In this document: piece by piece, positions 1 to 5,446 of the stretch
Numbering within the stretch: position 1 is the stretch's first letter
Layout of the letters: the number at the start of each line of letters is the position of its first letter
NCBI GenBank assembly: GCA_002441205.1
Contig: DJVN01000250.1
Span: 1-16,351 of the forward strand
Direction: 5' to 3'
DNA: 16,351 nt
Source of the DNA: Syntrophaceae bacterium UBA6255
GTDB taxonomy: Bacteria > Desulfobacterota > Syntrophia > Syntrophales > Smithellaceae
Program-made: the position numbers and the translations under genes
Notes under the pieces: model-generated
What the model was told of the DNA's origin: nothing
Databases searched by the model: none
The model's input: only the letters and a program-made list of their open reading frames with translations

Positions 1-2
1 AA

Positions 3-737
3 GCCGGCGCGTTCACCGATGCGAAGAAAGACAAAGCCGGACTTTTTTCTGTCGCCAGAGGCGGAAGCATTTTCTTCGATGAAATCGGCGAAATCAGCCC
101 GGCGTTTCAGGTTCGCCTGCTCCGTGTGCTTCAGGATCAGGTCTATCATCCCCTGGGATCAACCAGAGATGAAAAGACGGATGTGCGCATTATTGCCGCC
201 ACCAACAAGAATTTGCAGGAACTGGTCAATGCCGGTTCTTTCCGGGAGGATTTGTATTACCGGATCAATGTCGTCTGTTTGTCCTTACCGCCTTTGCGTG
301 AACGCCGCGAGGACATTCCGCTTCTGGTCGATCATTTCATTCGTAAAAATAATTTGCTGCGCGAGAAAAAAATTACCGGCTTCAGTGAGGAAGCGCTGGC
401 TATCCTGATGTCTTATGACTTTCCCGGCAATATCCGGGAATTGGAGAATGCGGTTGAACACGCTTTTGTTTTGTGTCGCGAAGGTCGAATTACGCCGCAT
501 TGCCTGCCGGATACGATGATCGGAGCGATACATTCCGAGACGAAGCAATTAACTGTGAATGGCGCAATTAAAACAATGGAATCCAAAGCGATCCGCGAGG
601 CGCTGGAACGCAATCATTATAACCGGCTGGCCGCCGCCCGTGATCTGGGAATGCATAAAAGCACGCTTTTCCGGAAAATAAAAATTCTTGGTATTAATTT
701 GCCCACCAGGGATGGACGATCTAAATCACAGGTATGA
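3..737 (+). CDS. Sigma-54-dependent transcriptional activator, C-terminal part (5' end outside window)
   Basis: The frame is open from the window edge; bases 1-2 belong to a codon that starts upstream. The visible 244 residues begin inside the AAA+ domain at a GAFTDA loop, the sigma-54 contact loop that is usually GAFTGA. Next come a Walker B segment (FFDEIGE), a sensor I region (AATNKN), the arginine-finger region (FREDLYYRI) and a sensor II motif (FPGNIRELEN). The last 50 residues form a Fis-type helix-turn-helix (NRLAAARDLGMHKSTLFRKI). The protein should hydrolyse ATP to open sigma-54 polymerase complexes after binding upstream DNA. The N-terminal sensor domain is outside the window, so the signal is unknown. 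The gene lies just upstream of a -24/-12 promoter on the same strand, which makes it the likely cognate activator of the NifX-like genes that follow. The family is certain; the target is inferred. Confidence 0.96.
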   Translation, partial: AGAFTDAKKDKAGLFSVARGGSIFFDEIGEISPAFQVRLLRVLQDQVYHPLGSTRDEKTDVRIIAATNKNLQELVNAGSFREDLYYRINVVCLSLPPLRERREDIPLLVDHFIRKNNLLREKKITGFSEEALAILMSYDFPGNIRELENAVEHAFVLCREGRITPHCLPDTMIGAIHSETKQLTVNGAIKTMESKAIREALERNHYNRLAAARDLGMHKSTLFRKIKILGINLPTRDGRSKSQV

Positions 738-740
738 ACC

Positions 741-937
741 CCAGGGCAAGCCCTGGATTCTAATTCCGCAGCAAGCTGCGGGGTATTATATCCATGCTTA
801 TGCAGGATAATTCGATCCGCAAGTTTCAGCGCACTGCGCTTCTGAAACTTGGATCTCATTACCCTCCGCTTTGCGGGATTGTTCGACTTACAAATTTCAA
901 TTCACTTCGTTTTTGAAATTTGAGTCTCACAATAAAA
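741..937. repeat. Mosaic of hairpin (REP-like) repeats downstream of the activator gene
   Basis: Five inverted repeats follow one another. They are CCAGGGC-AA-GCCCTGG at 741-756; CCGCAGC-AA-GCTGCGG at 766-781; arms 821-829 and 842-850 (AAGTTTCAG / CTGAAACTT), flanked by GATCC at 814-818 and GGATC at 851-855; CCGC-TTT-GCGG at 866-876; and arms 891-900 and 913-922 (CAAATTTCAA / TTGAAATTTG). The right edge, 916-937, recurs as an exact 22-base inverted copy at 16327-16348, and a related hairpin lies at 2530-2553. No coding frame fits here. The first hairpins may end transcription of the activator gene. The arrangement is typical of dispersed palindromic elements, but the family cannot be named from this window. 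Confidence 0.7.
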
Positions 938-950
938 GATACGGTCTCAG

Positions 951-996
951 AGTCGCATAGACGCAACTCTACTTGCGCTTATAGTCGCATCAACGC
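951..996 (+). promoter_or_regulatory. Candidate upstream activator sites for the sigma-54 activator
   Basis: The 14-base motif AGTCGCATNNACGC occurs twice, at 951-964 and 983-996. The copies are 32 bases apart, about three helical turns. Between them is an inverted repeat CGCAA-N6-TTGCG (962-966 and 973-977). The block lies about 100-145 bases upstream of the -24 element, where enhancer sites for sigma-54 activators usually sit. The motif and spacing are seen; binding by the adjacent activator is inferred. Confidence 0.55.
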
Positions 997-1095
997 TACC
1001 CTTTCTTGATTATTAACAGTACTCCCTCCGACGATAAATCATTTAACTGTCTGTAATTATATTTGTTTTGTGTTTAGTTTGAAATTTTAGGCATT

Positions 1096-1111
1096 TGGCA
1101 CGTAAAATGCT
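1096..1111 (+). promoter_or_regulatory. Sigma-54 (-24/-12) promoter
   Basis: TGGCACG at 1096-1102, four bases, then ATGCT at 1107-1111. This matches the sigma-54 consensus TGGCACG-N4-TTGCW at all but one position. GG (1097-1098) and GC (1109-1110) are separated by exactly 10 bases, as required. With C1110 as -12, transcription should begin at about 1121-1123. The ATG of the next gene is at 1123, so the message would have little or no leader. Confidence 0.85.
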
Positions 1112-1122
1112 GAATATATAGC

Positions 1123-1512
1123 ATGAAGATTGAAAGCCAACGAAAAATCGCCCTTGCCGTGTGGGGCAATATCATTTCGCCCGTTTTTGATTCGACCCGC
1201 ATGGTGCTGATCGCGGAAATTCAGGACGGTAAAGTGGTAAGCAATCGTCACGAATGGCTGGGACCGGAGTTGCCCTATTCGCGCGCGTTGAGGTTATCCG
1301 GATGGGACATACGGGTTTTAATTTGCGGGGCTATTTCTGTTGGATTCGCGCGTACGATTGAAGTTTACGGCATTGAGGTCGTTCCGTTTATATCCGGTGA
1401 AGCGCAACAAGTTCTGGATGCTTATTTAAACGGGAATTTGAGAACGGATGTATTTTGTATGCCGGGATTTAGAGGTGGCCGCCGCAATCGTTTTAGAGGT
1501 GGCAGAAGATAA
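1123..1512 (+). CDS. NifX/NifB-type (dinitrogenase Fe-Mo cofactor domain) protein with RGG-like tail
   Basis: A 129-residue protein. Residues 8-105 fit the small alpha/beta fold of the NifX/NifB C-terminal family: strand KIALAV, a 'SPVFDSTRMVLIAEI' segment, and the end of the fold around VVPFISGEAQQVLDAYLNG. Members hold or move iron-molybdenum or other metal-sulfur clusters. The HFG-type motif common in the family is replaced by VFDS. The tail (about 114-129) is rich in Arg and Gly (FRGGRRNRFRGGRR), like its three neighbours. The start at 1123 is the only one that keeps the first strand; an in-frame TGA at 1111 excludes anything upstream. There is no Shine-Dalgarno and the sigma-54 start site maps onto the ATG, so translation is probably leaderless. 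It should be the first gene of an operon with the DUF5320 and ferredoxin genes. The family call is good; the substrate is unknown. Confidence 0.85.
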   Translation: MKIESQRKIALAVWGNIISPVFDSTRMVLIAEIQDGKVVSNRHEWLGPELPYSRALRLSGWDIRVLICGAISVGFARTIEVYGIEVVPFISGEAQQVLDAYLNGNLRTDVFCMPGFRGGRRNRFRGGRR

Positions 1513-1542
1513 AAAAAGCATATTAAAAAAAAGGAGGATATT

Positions 1543-1911
1543 ATGCCAAGAGGAGATAGAACAGGTCCCGCAGGAATGGGACCCATGACAGGACGCGGTG
1601 CAGGTTATTGCGCAGGCTATTCGGTACCCGGATTCGCCAATCCGGCCCTGGGCGGGGGTTATGGATTTGGCTTTGGCCGAGGTTTGGGTTTAGGTTTTCG
1701 CGGCGGTCGCGGAGGCGGCAGAGGCGGGCGTTGGGGTGTTCCCTATGCCGGTTATGGATACGCAGCGCCGTTAGCCGCTCCCTATGTAGCGGCCCCGACA
1801 AGGCAGCAGGAAACCGAAGCGCTTAAGGAGCAGGCAAAGTATTTTGAAGATTCCCTCGCGGAAATTAAAAAACGCATCAGTGAATTGGAAACTGAAAAAC
1901 CTAAAAAATAA
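1543..1911 (+). CDS. DUF5320 family protein, Gly-rich with C-terminal coiled coil
   Basis: A 122-residue protein. The N-terminus (MPRGDRTGPAGMGPMTGRG, then GYC) is the hallmark of DUF5320, a family found in anaerobes beside Fe-Mo-cofactor-domain proteins. Residues 35-64 are almost all Gly, Phe, Leu and Arg, with repeated RGG/GRGG units, followed by an aromatic/Ala-Pro stretch to about 85. Residues 86-120 are charged and heptad-like (QETEALKEQAKYFEDSLAEI), a likely coiled coil for oligomerisation. The function of the family is not established. A strong Shine-Dalgarno (AGGAGG) precedes the ATG. The gene starts 30 bases after the NifX-like gene, so the two are almost certainly co-transcribed. 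A scaffold or partner role for the NifX-like proteins is inference. Confidence 0.88.
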   Translation: MPRGDRTGPAGMGPMTGRGAGYCAGYSVPGFANPALGGGYGFGFGRGLGLGFRGGRGGGRGGRWGVPYAGYGYAAPLAAPYVAAPTRQQETEALKEQAKYFEDSLAEIKKRISELETEKPKK

Positions 1912-1955
1912 GCGCATCGCGTAAATTTTCACAGCAGTAAGAGAAACGGGATAGG

Positions 1956-1985
1956 CCGCCGTATATCCGGCGGTTTATCTTTCTT
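1956..1985 (+). terminator. Possible intra-operon attenuator hairpin
   Basis: CCGCCG (1956-1961) and CGGCGG (1968-1973) form a 6-bp GC-only stem with a 6-base loop, followed by a T-rich run (TTTATCTTTCTT). It lies between the DUF5320 gene and the ferredoxin gene and could partly stop transcription, giving less ferredoxin than upstream product. The T-run is interrupted, so it is probably a weak terminator or an mRNA-stability hairpin. Confidence 0.45.
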
Positions 1986-2019
1986 AAAGGGCATCAACTT
2001 TACGAGAAGGAGAAATATA

Positions 2020-2472
2020 ATGACCGTTAAAATTGACGAAAACAAGTGTACCGGTTGCGGATTATGTGTTGAGGTTTGTCCCGTTAATGCCATAACCATT
2101 GACGAGGTGGCAAAAATAGATACGGAAATTTGCACAGGTTGTTGCGGTTGCATGAATGAATGCCCTAATGACGCCATTTTCGTGGAAAAGAAAGATGCCG
2201 TATCATCTTCCCGGAGAAATACCTCCCCTTTGCGTAAGCCCATTGTGCAATCTGCAAAACCGCTGCCTGCTTACCGGAATTTTAGTCAACAATCCGGTTT
2301 TCAACCGGTTGAAAGAAGTGGTGGAATCCTGGAGCAAGTCTTTGATTTTTTCGGAAGAGCCACAAATTCAGGTCGCGGCCAAAGGCGTGGACAGGTACAA
2401 GGTCGCGGTGGCGGTCGAGGCGGCAGAGGCGGTGGTCGCGGCGGCGGTCGTGGTGGTGGCAGGAATTTATGA
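2020..2472 (+). CDS. 2x[4Fe-4S] ferredoxin with long RGG-rich tail
   Basis: A 150-residue protein. Residues 1-55 are a bacterial dicluster ferredoxin: C10-x2-C13-x2-C16-x3-C20-P and C38-x2-C41-x2-C44-x3-C48-P, with an extra Cys42. It should carry electrons in the cytoplasm. Residues 56-112 are a low-complexity linker with no recognisable domain. Residues 113-150 are nearly all Gly and Arg, with repeated GGGR/RGG units. Such a tail is not usual on ferredoxins but matches the tails of the two NifX-like proteins and the DUF5320 protein next to it, so the four may share a binding partner or assemble together. A good Shine-Dalgarno (AGAAGGAG) precedes the ATG. The next gene remnant overlaps its stop codon. 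Ferredoxin identity is certain; the electron partner is unknown. Confidence 0.93.
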   Translation: MTVKIDENKCTGCGLCVEVCPVNAITIDEVAKIDTEICTGCCGCMNECPNDAIFVEKKDAVSSSRRNTSPLRKPIVQSAKPLPAYRNFSQQSGFQPVERSGGILEQVFDFFGRATNSGRGQRRGQVQGRGGGRGGRGGGRGGGRGGGRNL

Positions 2473-2540
2473 TGGAAATAAAAGAAACCATCCCATTTGA
2501 TAGTGCGGCACTGAACAATCACTTCGCGCAGTTTCTTTAG
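2469..2540 (+). pseudogene. Tiny 23-codon ORF, possible truncated NifX-like gene
   Basis: ATG at 2469 overlaps the ferredoxin stop by four bases (ATGA), a sign of translational coupling. The frame runs 23 codons to a TAG at 2538-2540, ending in PFDSAALNNHFAQFL. The order 'I-P-x-D ... HF-x-x-F' resembles the start of NifX-family proteins, where an HFG motif follows the first strand. The stop codon is supplied by a hairpin (2530-2545) of the repeat type seen at 741-937. I read it as a NifX-like gene cut by a repeat, but the match is short and could be chance. Confidence 0.3.
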
Positions 2541-2556
2541 AAACTTGAATCACAGG
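2517..2556. repeat. Hairpin repeat related to the 741-937 and 16327-16351 elements
   Basis: AGTTTC (2530-2535) and GAAACT (2540-2545) pair around TTTA. The flanks, CAATCACTTCG on the left and CTTGAATCAC on the right, resemble CAATTCACTTCG and TTTGAGTCTCAC around the hairpin at 891-930. It is probably a diverged or partial copy of the same dispersed element. Confidence 0.5.
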
Positions 2557-2585
2557 TGACGCGGCAAAGCAGGCAAGTATCAAAA

Positions 2586-2607
2586 CCGCCTTCAAACAGG
2601 AAGGCGG
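2586..2607. terminator. GC-rich hairpin after the ferredoxin gene
   Basis: CCGCCTTC (2586-2593) and GAAGGCGG (2600-2607) form a perfect 8-bp stem with a 6-base loop. The following bases (CAGTCGGTAATAAAATTTAAAT) hold no T-run, so it is not a classic intrinsic terminator on the plus strand. It may still mark the 3' end of the first transcript or protect it. Confidence 0.4.
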
Positions 2608-2656
2608 CAGTCGGTAATAAAATTTAAATAATTCGATGGAAACTAAAAAATAAGAA

Positions 2657-2851
2657 AGGCCTCTTTACAAGTACCGATGTAAAAAGTGCGGTGAGCAATT
2701 TGAAAAAGTGGTTTCGATATCAGAAACCAATAAAAAGCAAGTCTGTCCCCATTGCGGCGGCAAAGATACTGAAAAAATGTTTTCCGTTCTTGCTGCCAAG
2801 TTTTCATCTTTGTCTTTTCCCGGAATTCTATGTAGTGACCGATTCCTTTAA
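2657..2851 (+). pseudogene. Decayed FmdB-type zinc-ribbon gene (start codon lost)
   Basis: The frame 2657-2851 reads as a close paralogue of the intact zinc-ribbon protein at 5170. It has LYKYRCKKCG with the first CxxC, FEKVVSISE, then VCPHCGGKDTEK with the second CxxC, and SVLAAK. The codon where the intact copy has ATG is AGG here. An in-frame TAA sits two codons earlier (2651-2653), and there is no usable start before the first zinc knuckle. The Ser/Gly tail is replaced by unrelated sequence (FPGILCSDRFL). Both zinc knuckles are intact, so decay looks recent. It is probably an old duplicate of the 5170 gene. Confidence 0.75.
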
Positions 2852-2992
2852 AGTATAAATGTTTGCTGACTACGGTCGTGGCCATTATCTCTTATTAATA
2901 AAATTGAGAAAGTATGATATAAAAAACATGTTTAGAATCATTGTCTGTTTTTGAGAAAAATGAAAAACCCATTAAGGAAGGAGTATGAGATT

Positions 2993-3439
2993 ATGAAAAT
3001 TGCTATTACATCAGCCGGCCCAACACTGGATGATTCCGTTGAAGCTCGCTTCGGGCGATGCGCTTACTTTTTAATCATTGATCCGGACACGTTGGATTTT
3101 GAAGCGATTGAGAATCCCAACATTGCGCTGGGAGGAGGCGCCGGCATTCAATCCGCCCAATTGATGGCTAATAAAGGTGTGAAAGTTGTATTGACCGGTA
3201 ATTGCGGCCCCAATGCTTTTCAGACCTTCGGCGCGGCAGGAATTCAGGTTATTACCGGCGTTACAGGTCAGGTAAAGCAAGCGGTTCAGGCGTATAAATC
3301 CGGTGCAACAACAAGTGCCGCCGGCCCCAATGTTCAGAGTCATTTTGGCATGGGGAGTGGTAAGGGAAGAGGCGGCGGTCGAGGCGGAGGCATGGGAGGC
3401 GGCAGAGGCGGCGGAATGGGGAGAAATTTTAGCGGTTAA
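2993..3439 (+). CDS. NifX/NifB-type Fe-Mo-cofactor-domain protein with RGG/GGM-rich tail
   Basis: A 148-residue protein. It begins MKIAITSAG and has the typical 'VEARFGRCAYFLIID' segment (15-30), then GIQSAQLMANKGVKVVLTG and NCGPNAFQTF (70-79), matching small NifX/NifB-like proteins and the ORP group. These bind or carry metal-sulfur clusters; Cys23 and Cys71 are candidate thiols. The tail from about residue 124 is Gly/Arg/Met-rich (KGRGGGRGGGMGGG...). ATG 2993 is chosen because AAGGAAGGAG lies 9 bases upstream; an earlier in-frame TTG at 2951 has no ribosome site. It follows the zinc-ribbon pseudogene and precedes the dehydratase gene by 87 bases. No clear sigma-54 site lies upstream, so it may be read from the sigma-54 promoter or from an unseen one. 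Confidence 0.9.
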   Translation: MKIAITSAGPTLDDSVEARFGRCAYFLIIDPDTLDFEAIENPNIALGGGAGIQSAQLMANKGVKVVLTGNCGPNAFQTFGAAGIQVITGVTGQVKQAVQAYKSGATTSAAGPNVQSHFGMGSGKGRGGGRGGGMGGGRGGGMGRNFSG

Positions 3440-3526
3440 GATGTTTCCGAAACCGGCCACTTTAAAACAGAATGTCATACGGAGGGGGATTAAAGGAATT
3501 TTTATAAAACAGACAGGAGACACGCT

Positions 3527-4990
3527 ATGGCATTGATGAATGCGAAGCAGTATGAATCAAGTTTAAGAAAGTTGAACATGGACGTTTGGATGTTCGGCAA
3601 GAAGGTGAAAAACGTTGTTGATAACCCGATTATCCGCCCCTCCATGAATGCGGTTGCCTTGACCTATGAATTGGCAAATAAACCGGAGCATGAAGATATC
3701 ATGACGGCAACCTCGCATCTTACGGGAAAGAAAGTCAATCGTTTTTGCCACATTCACCAGAATACGCAGGATCTGGTCAAGAAAACCAAAATGGGCCGGC
3801 TTCTGGGAATGCAGACGGGATGTTGTTTCCAGCGCTGTGTCGGCATGGATACCCTGAACGCTTTGTCGATTACGACTTACAATATCGATGCGAAATACAA
3901 AACGGAATACAATAAGCGATTCCTGAAGTACCTTCAGTACGTTCAGGAAAACGACTTCACCTGCTGCGGGGCGATGACGGATACGAAGGGAGATCGATCC
4001 CTTGCGCCGCACCAGCAGAAGGACCCCGACATGTTTCTGCATGTTGTGGAAGAAAGAAAAGACGGCATCGTTGTCTGCGGAAATAAAGACCATCAGACCG
4101 GCGCCGTAAATTCCCACGAGATCATCACCATGCCCACCATTACGATGAGGGAAGAAGACAAAGATTATGCGATTTCCTTCGCCATTCCCAGCGATACCAA
4201 AGGGCTGACCTACATCATGGGGCGCCAGTCGTGCGACACCCGGAAGCTGGAGGGCATGACCATCGACCGGGGCAACATGTACTACGGCGGCCATGAGGCT
4301 CTGGTGGTGTTTGATCATGTCTTTGTTCCCTGGAAACGCGTCTTTATGTACAAGGAATATGATTTTTCCACCGAACTGGTGGAAAATTTCGCGGCTTACC
4401 ACCGTCAGAGTTATGCGTGCAAAAGCGGCGTCGGCGATGTTCTGATCGGTGCGACACAAACCATCGCGGAATATAACGGCGTGGAAAAAGCGGCTCATGT
4501 CAAAGACAAAATTGTGGAGATGAATCACCTCAACGAGACCCTCTACTGCGGCAGCATCGCGTGCGCATCGGAAGGTCACAAAGAGGCCTGTGGGACTTAT
4601 CTGGTGGACGTTCTTCTGGCCAATATCAGCAAGCACAATGTCACCCGTTTCCCCTATCTCATTGCCAGGCTGGCCCAGGATATCGCAGGGGGTATCATGG
4701 TGACGCTTCCTTCGGCAGCCGATTTCGATTCTCCGGAGATTGGCAAATGGCTTAAGAAATATTATCAGGGGAAAGCCGATGTTAAAACAGAGGATCGGAT
4801 GCGCATTTTAAGACTCATCGAAAATCTCACCCTTGGCACTGCAGCGGTGGGATATCTGACGGAATCGATGCACGGTGCAGGGTCGCCTCAGGCACAGCGG
4901 ATTATGATCACCCGAAAGATCAATATCAAAGAAAAACAAAAAATAGCTAAACAATTATGCGGGGTTGAAAAAGGAAATCAATTAAACTGA
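3527..4990 (+). CDS. abfD: 4-hydroxybutyryl-CoA dehydratase / vinylacetyl-CoA isomerase homologue
   Basis: A 487-residue protein of the flavin- and [4Fe-4S]-dependent 4-hydroxybutyryl-CoA dehydratase family (4-hydroxyphenylacetate 3-hydroxylase superfamily). These cytoplasmic enzymes convert 4-hydroxybutyryl-CoA to crotonyl-CoA, linking gamma-aminobutyrate/succinate metabolism to the butyrate route. The cluster ligands C99, C103, H292 and C299 of the Clostridium enzyme correspond to C100, C104, H292 and C298 here. Other family signatures are FQRCVGMD (101-108), GAMTDTKGDRSLAP (148-161), GRQSCDTRK (232-240), YHRQSY (291-296, including the catalytic Tyr) and TESMHGAGSPQAQR (445-458, including the catalytic Glu). 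The His-to-last-Cys spacing is one residue shorter than in the Clostridium enzyme as I recall it. Length is normal (about 490). AGGAGA lies 6 bases before the ATG. No CoA-transferase or hydroxybutyrate dehydrogenase is adjacent, so a related hydroxyacyl-CoA substrate is possible. Confidence 0.9.
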   Translation: MALMNAKQYESSLRKLNMDVWMFGKKVKNVVDNPIIRPSMNAVALTYELANKPEHEDIMTATSHLTGKKVNRFCHIHQNTQDLVKKTKMGRLLGMQTGCCFQRCVGMDTLNALSITTYNIDAKYKTEYNKRFLKYLQYVQENDFTCCGAMTDTKGDRSLAPHQQKDPDMFLHVVEERKDGIVVCGNKDHQTGAVNSHEIITMPTITMREEDKDYAISFAIPSDTKGLTYIMGRQSCDTRKLEGMTIDRGNMYYGGHEALVVFDHVFVPWKRVFMYKEYDFSTELVENFAAYHRQSYACKSGVGDVLIGATQTIAEYNGVEKAAHVKDKIVEMNHLNETLYCGSIACASEGHKEACGTYLVDVLLANISKHNVTRFPYLIARLAQDIAGGIMVTLPSAADFDSPEIGKWLKKYYQGKADVKTEDRMRILRLIENLTLGTAAVGYLTESMHGAGSPQAQRIMITRKINIKEKQKIAKQLCGVEKGNQLN

Positions 4991-5026
4991 AGAACACCTT
5001 GTAGAACAGGTCAATGTGGAAAACGT

Positions 5027-5038
5027 TATTGGCCAATA
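5027..5038. promoter_or_regulatory. Perfect 12-base palindrome TATTGGCCAATA
   Basis: This self-complementary 12-mer lies about 60 bases upstream of the FNR-type site in the spacer between the dehydratase and zinc-ribbon genes. It could be an operator for a second regulator or chance. No family is recognised. Confidence 0.25.
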
Positions 5039-5089
5039 GTTTTATAAAATGCGTCCACAAGAATAAGACTCGTTAATATTTTTTTTCGG

Positions 5090-5133
5090 CATTGATCTGG
5101 ATCAATGCAATTCGTTTCCTGTTTTGATAGAAT
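5090..5133 (+). promoter_or_regulatory. FNR/CRP-type site and -10 box: class II activated promoter
   Basis: CATTGATC-TG-GATCAATG (5090-5107) contains TTGAT-CTGG-ATCAA (5092-5105), an exact FNR consensus TTGATNNNNATCAA. TAGAAT at 5128-5133 is a plausible -10 box, giving a start near 5140. The centre of the palindrome (5098.5) then lies at -41.5, the classic position for class II activation by FNR/CRP proteins. It should drive the operon starting at 5170, probably under anaerobic or redox control. The regulator itself is not in the window; HcpR or another CRP/FNR member is possible. Confidence 0.7.
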
Positions 5134-5169
5134 TTTTAAAAAATAGAAACTTGTCAAGAAGGAGAAAAA

Positions 5170-5364
5170 ATGCCTCTTTACGAATATCAATGTAAAAAAT
5201 GCGGCAAGCGATTTGAGAAAGTCGTTTCCATATCAGAAGCCGATACAAAGCAAGAATGTCCCTATTGCAACGGCAAAAACACAGAAAAATTGCTTTCTGT
5301 CTTTGCGGCCAAATCTTCCTCTTCATCATCTGCCGGAATTTCAGGCGGTGGCGGATTCACCTGA
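5170..5364 (+). CDS. FmdB-type zinc-ribbon protein
   Basis: A 64-residue protein opening MPLYEYQCKKCG, with C8-x2-C11 and C30-x2-C33 forming one zinc ribbon. The body (FEKVVSISEADTKQECPYC) and the Ser/Gly tail are typical of the small FmdB/CxxC_CXXC_SSSS family. These proteins are named after a putative regulator of a formamidase or formylmethanofuran dehydrogenase locus; their real role is unknown. A strong Shine-Dalgarno (AAGGAG) lies 6 bases before the ATG. It is the first gene behind the FNR-type promoter and has a broken twin at 2657-2851. All later genes to 10613 are on the same strand with gaps under 130 bases. Confidence 0.92.
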   Translation: MPLYEYQCKKCGKRFEKVVSISEADTKQECPYCNGKNTEKLLSVFAAKSSSSSSAGISGGGGFT

Positions 5365-5446
5365 GGGACCAGCGGTTGCTGATCGCGGTCGCGGTCTTTC
5401 TTTTGAAAATATAAAAGAATACAAAAATTTAGCCCTAAACTTAAGG

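Noticed and set aside
2396..2470. GGN-rich repeats in the ferredoxin gene as a DNA repeat or CRISPR-like array
   Set aside because: The repeat is at codon level (Gly/Arg), with varied third bases and no spacer structure.
2951..2992. Upstream TTG start for the second NifX-like gene
   Set aside because: It adds 14 unlike residues (RKMKNPLRKEYEI) without a ribosome site. ATG 2993 has AAGGAAGGAG at good spacing and begins at the first strand.
3563..4636. A 357-codon open frame on the minus strand
   Set aside because: It lies wholly opposite the dehydratase gene, whose protein has clear family motifs. The minus-strand product has no recognisable domain and no ribosome site.
5213..5446. Extension of the CGGC protein upstream to 5213
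   Set aside because: The extra frame overlaps the zinc-ribbon gene out of frame and has low-complexity, non-conserved-looking sequence.
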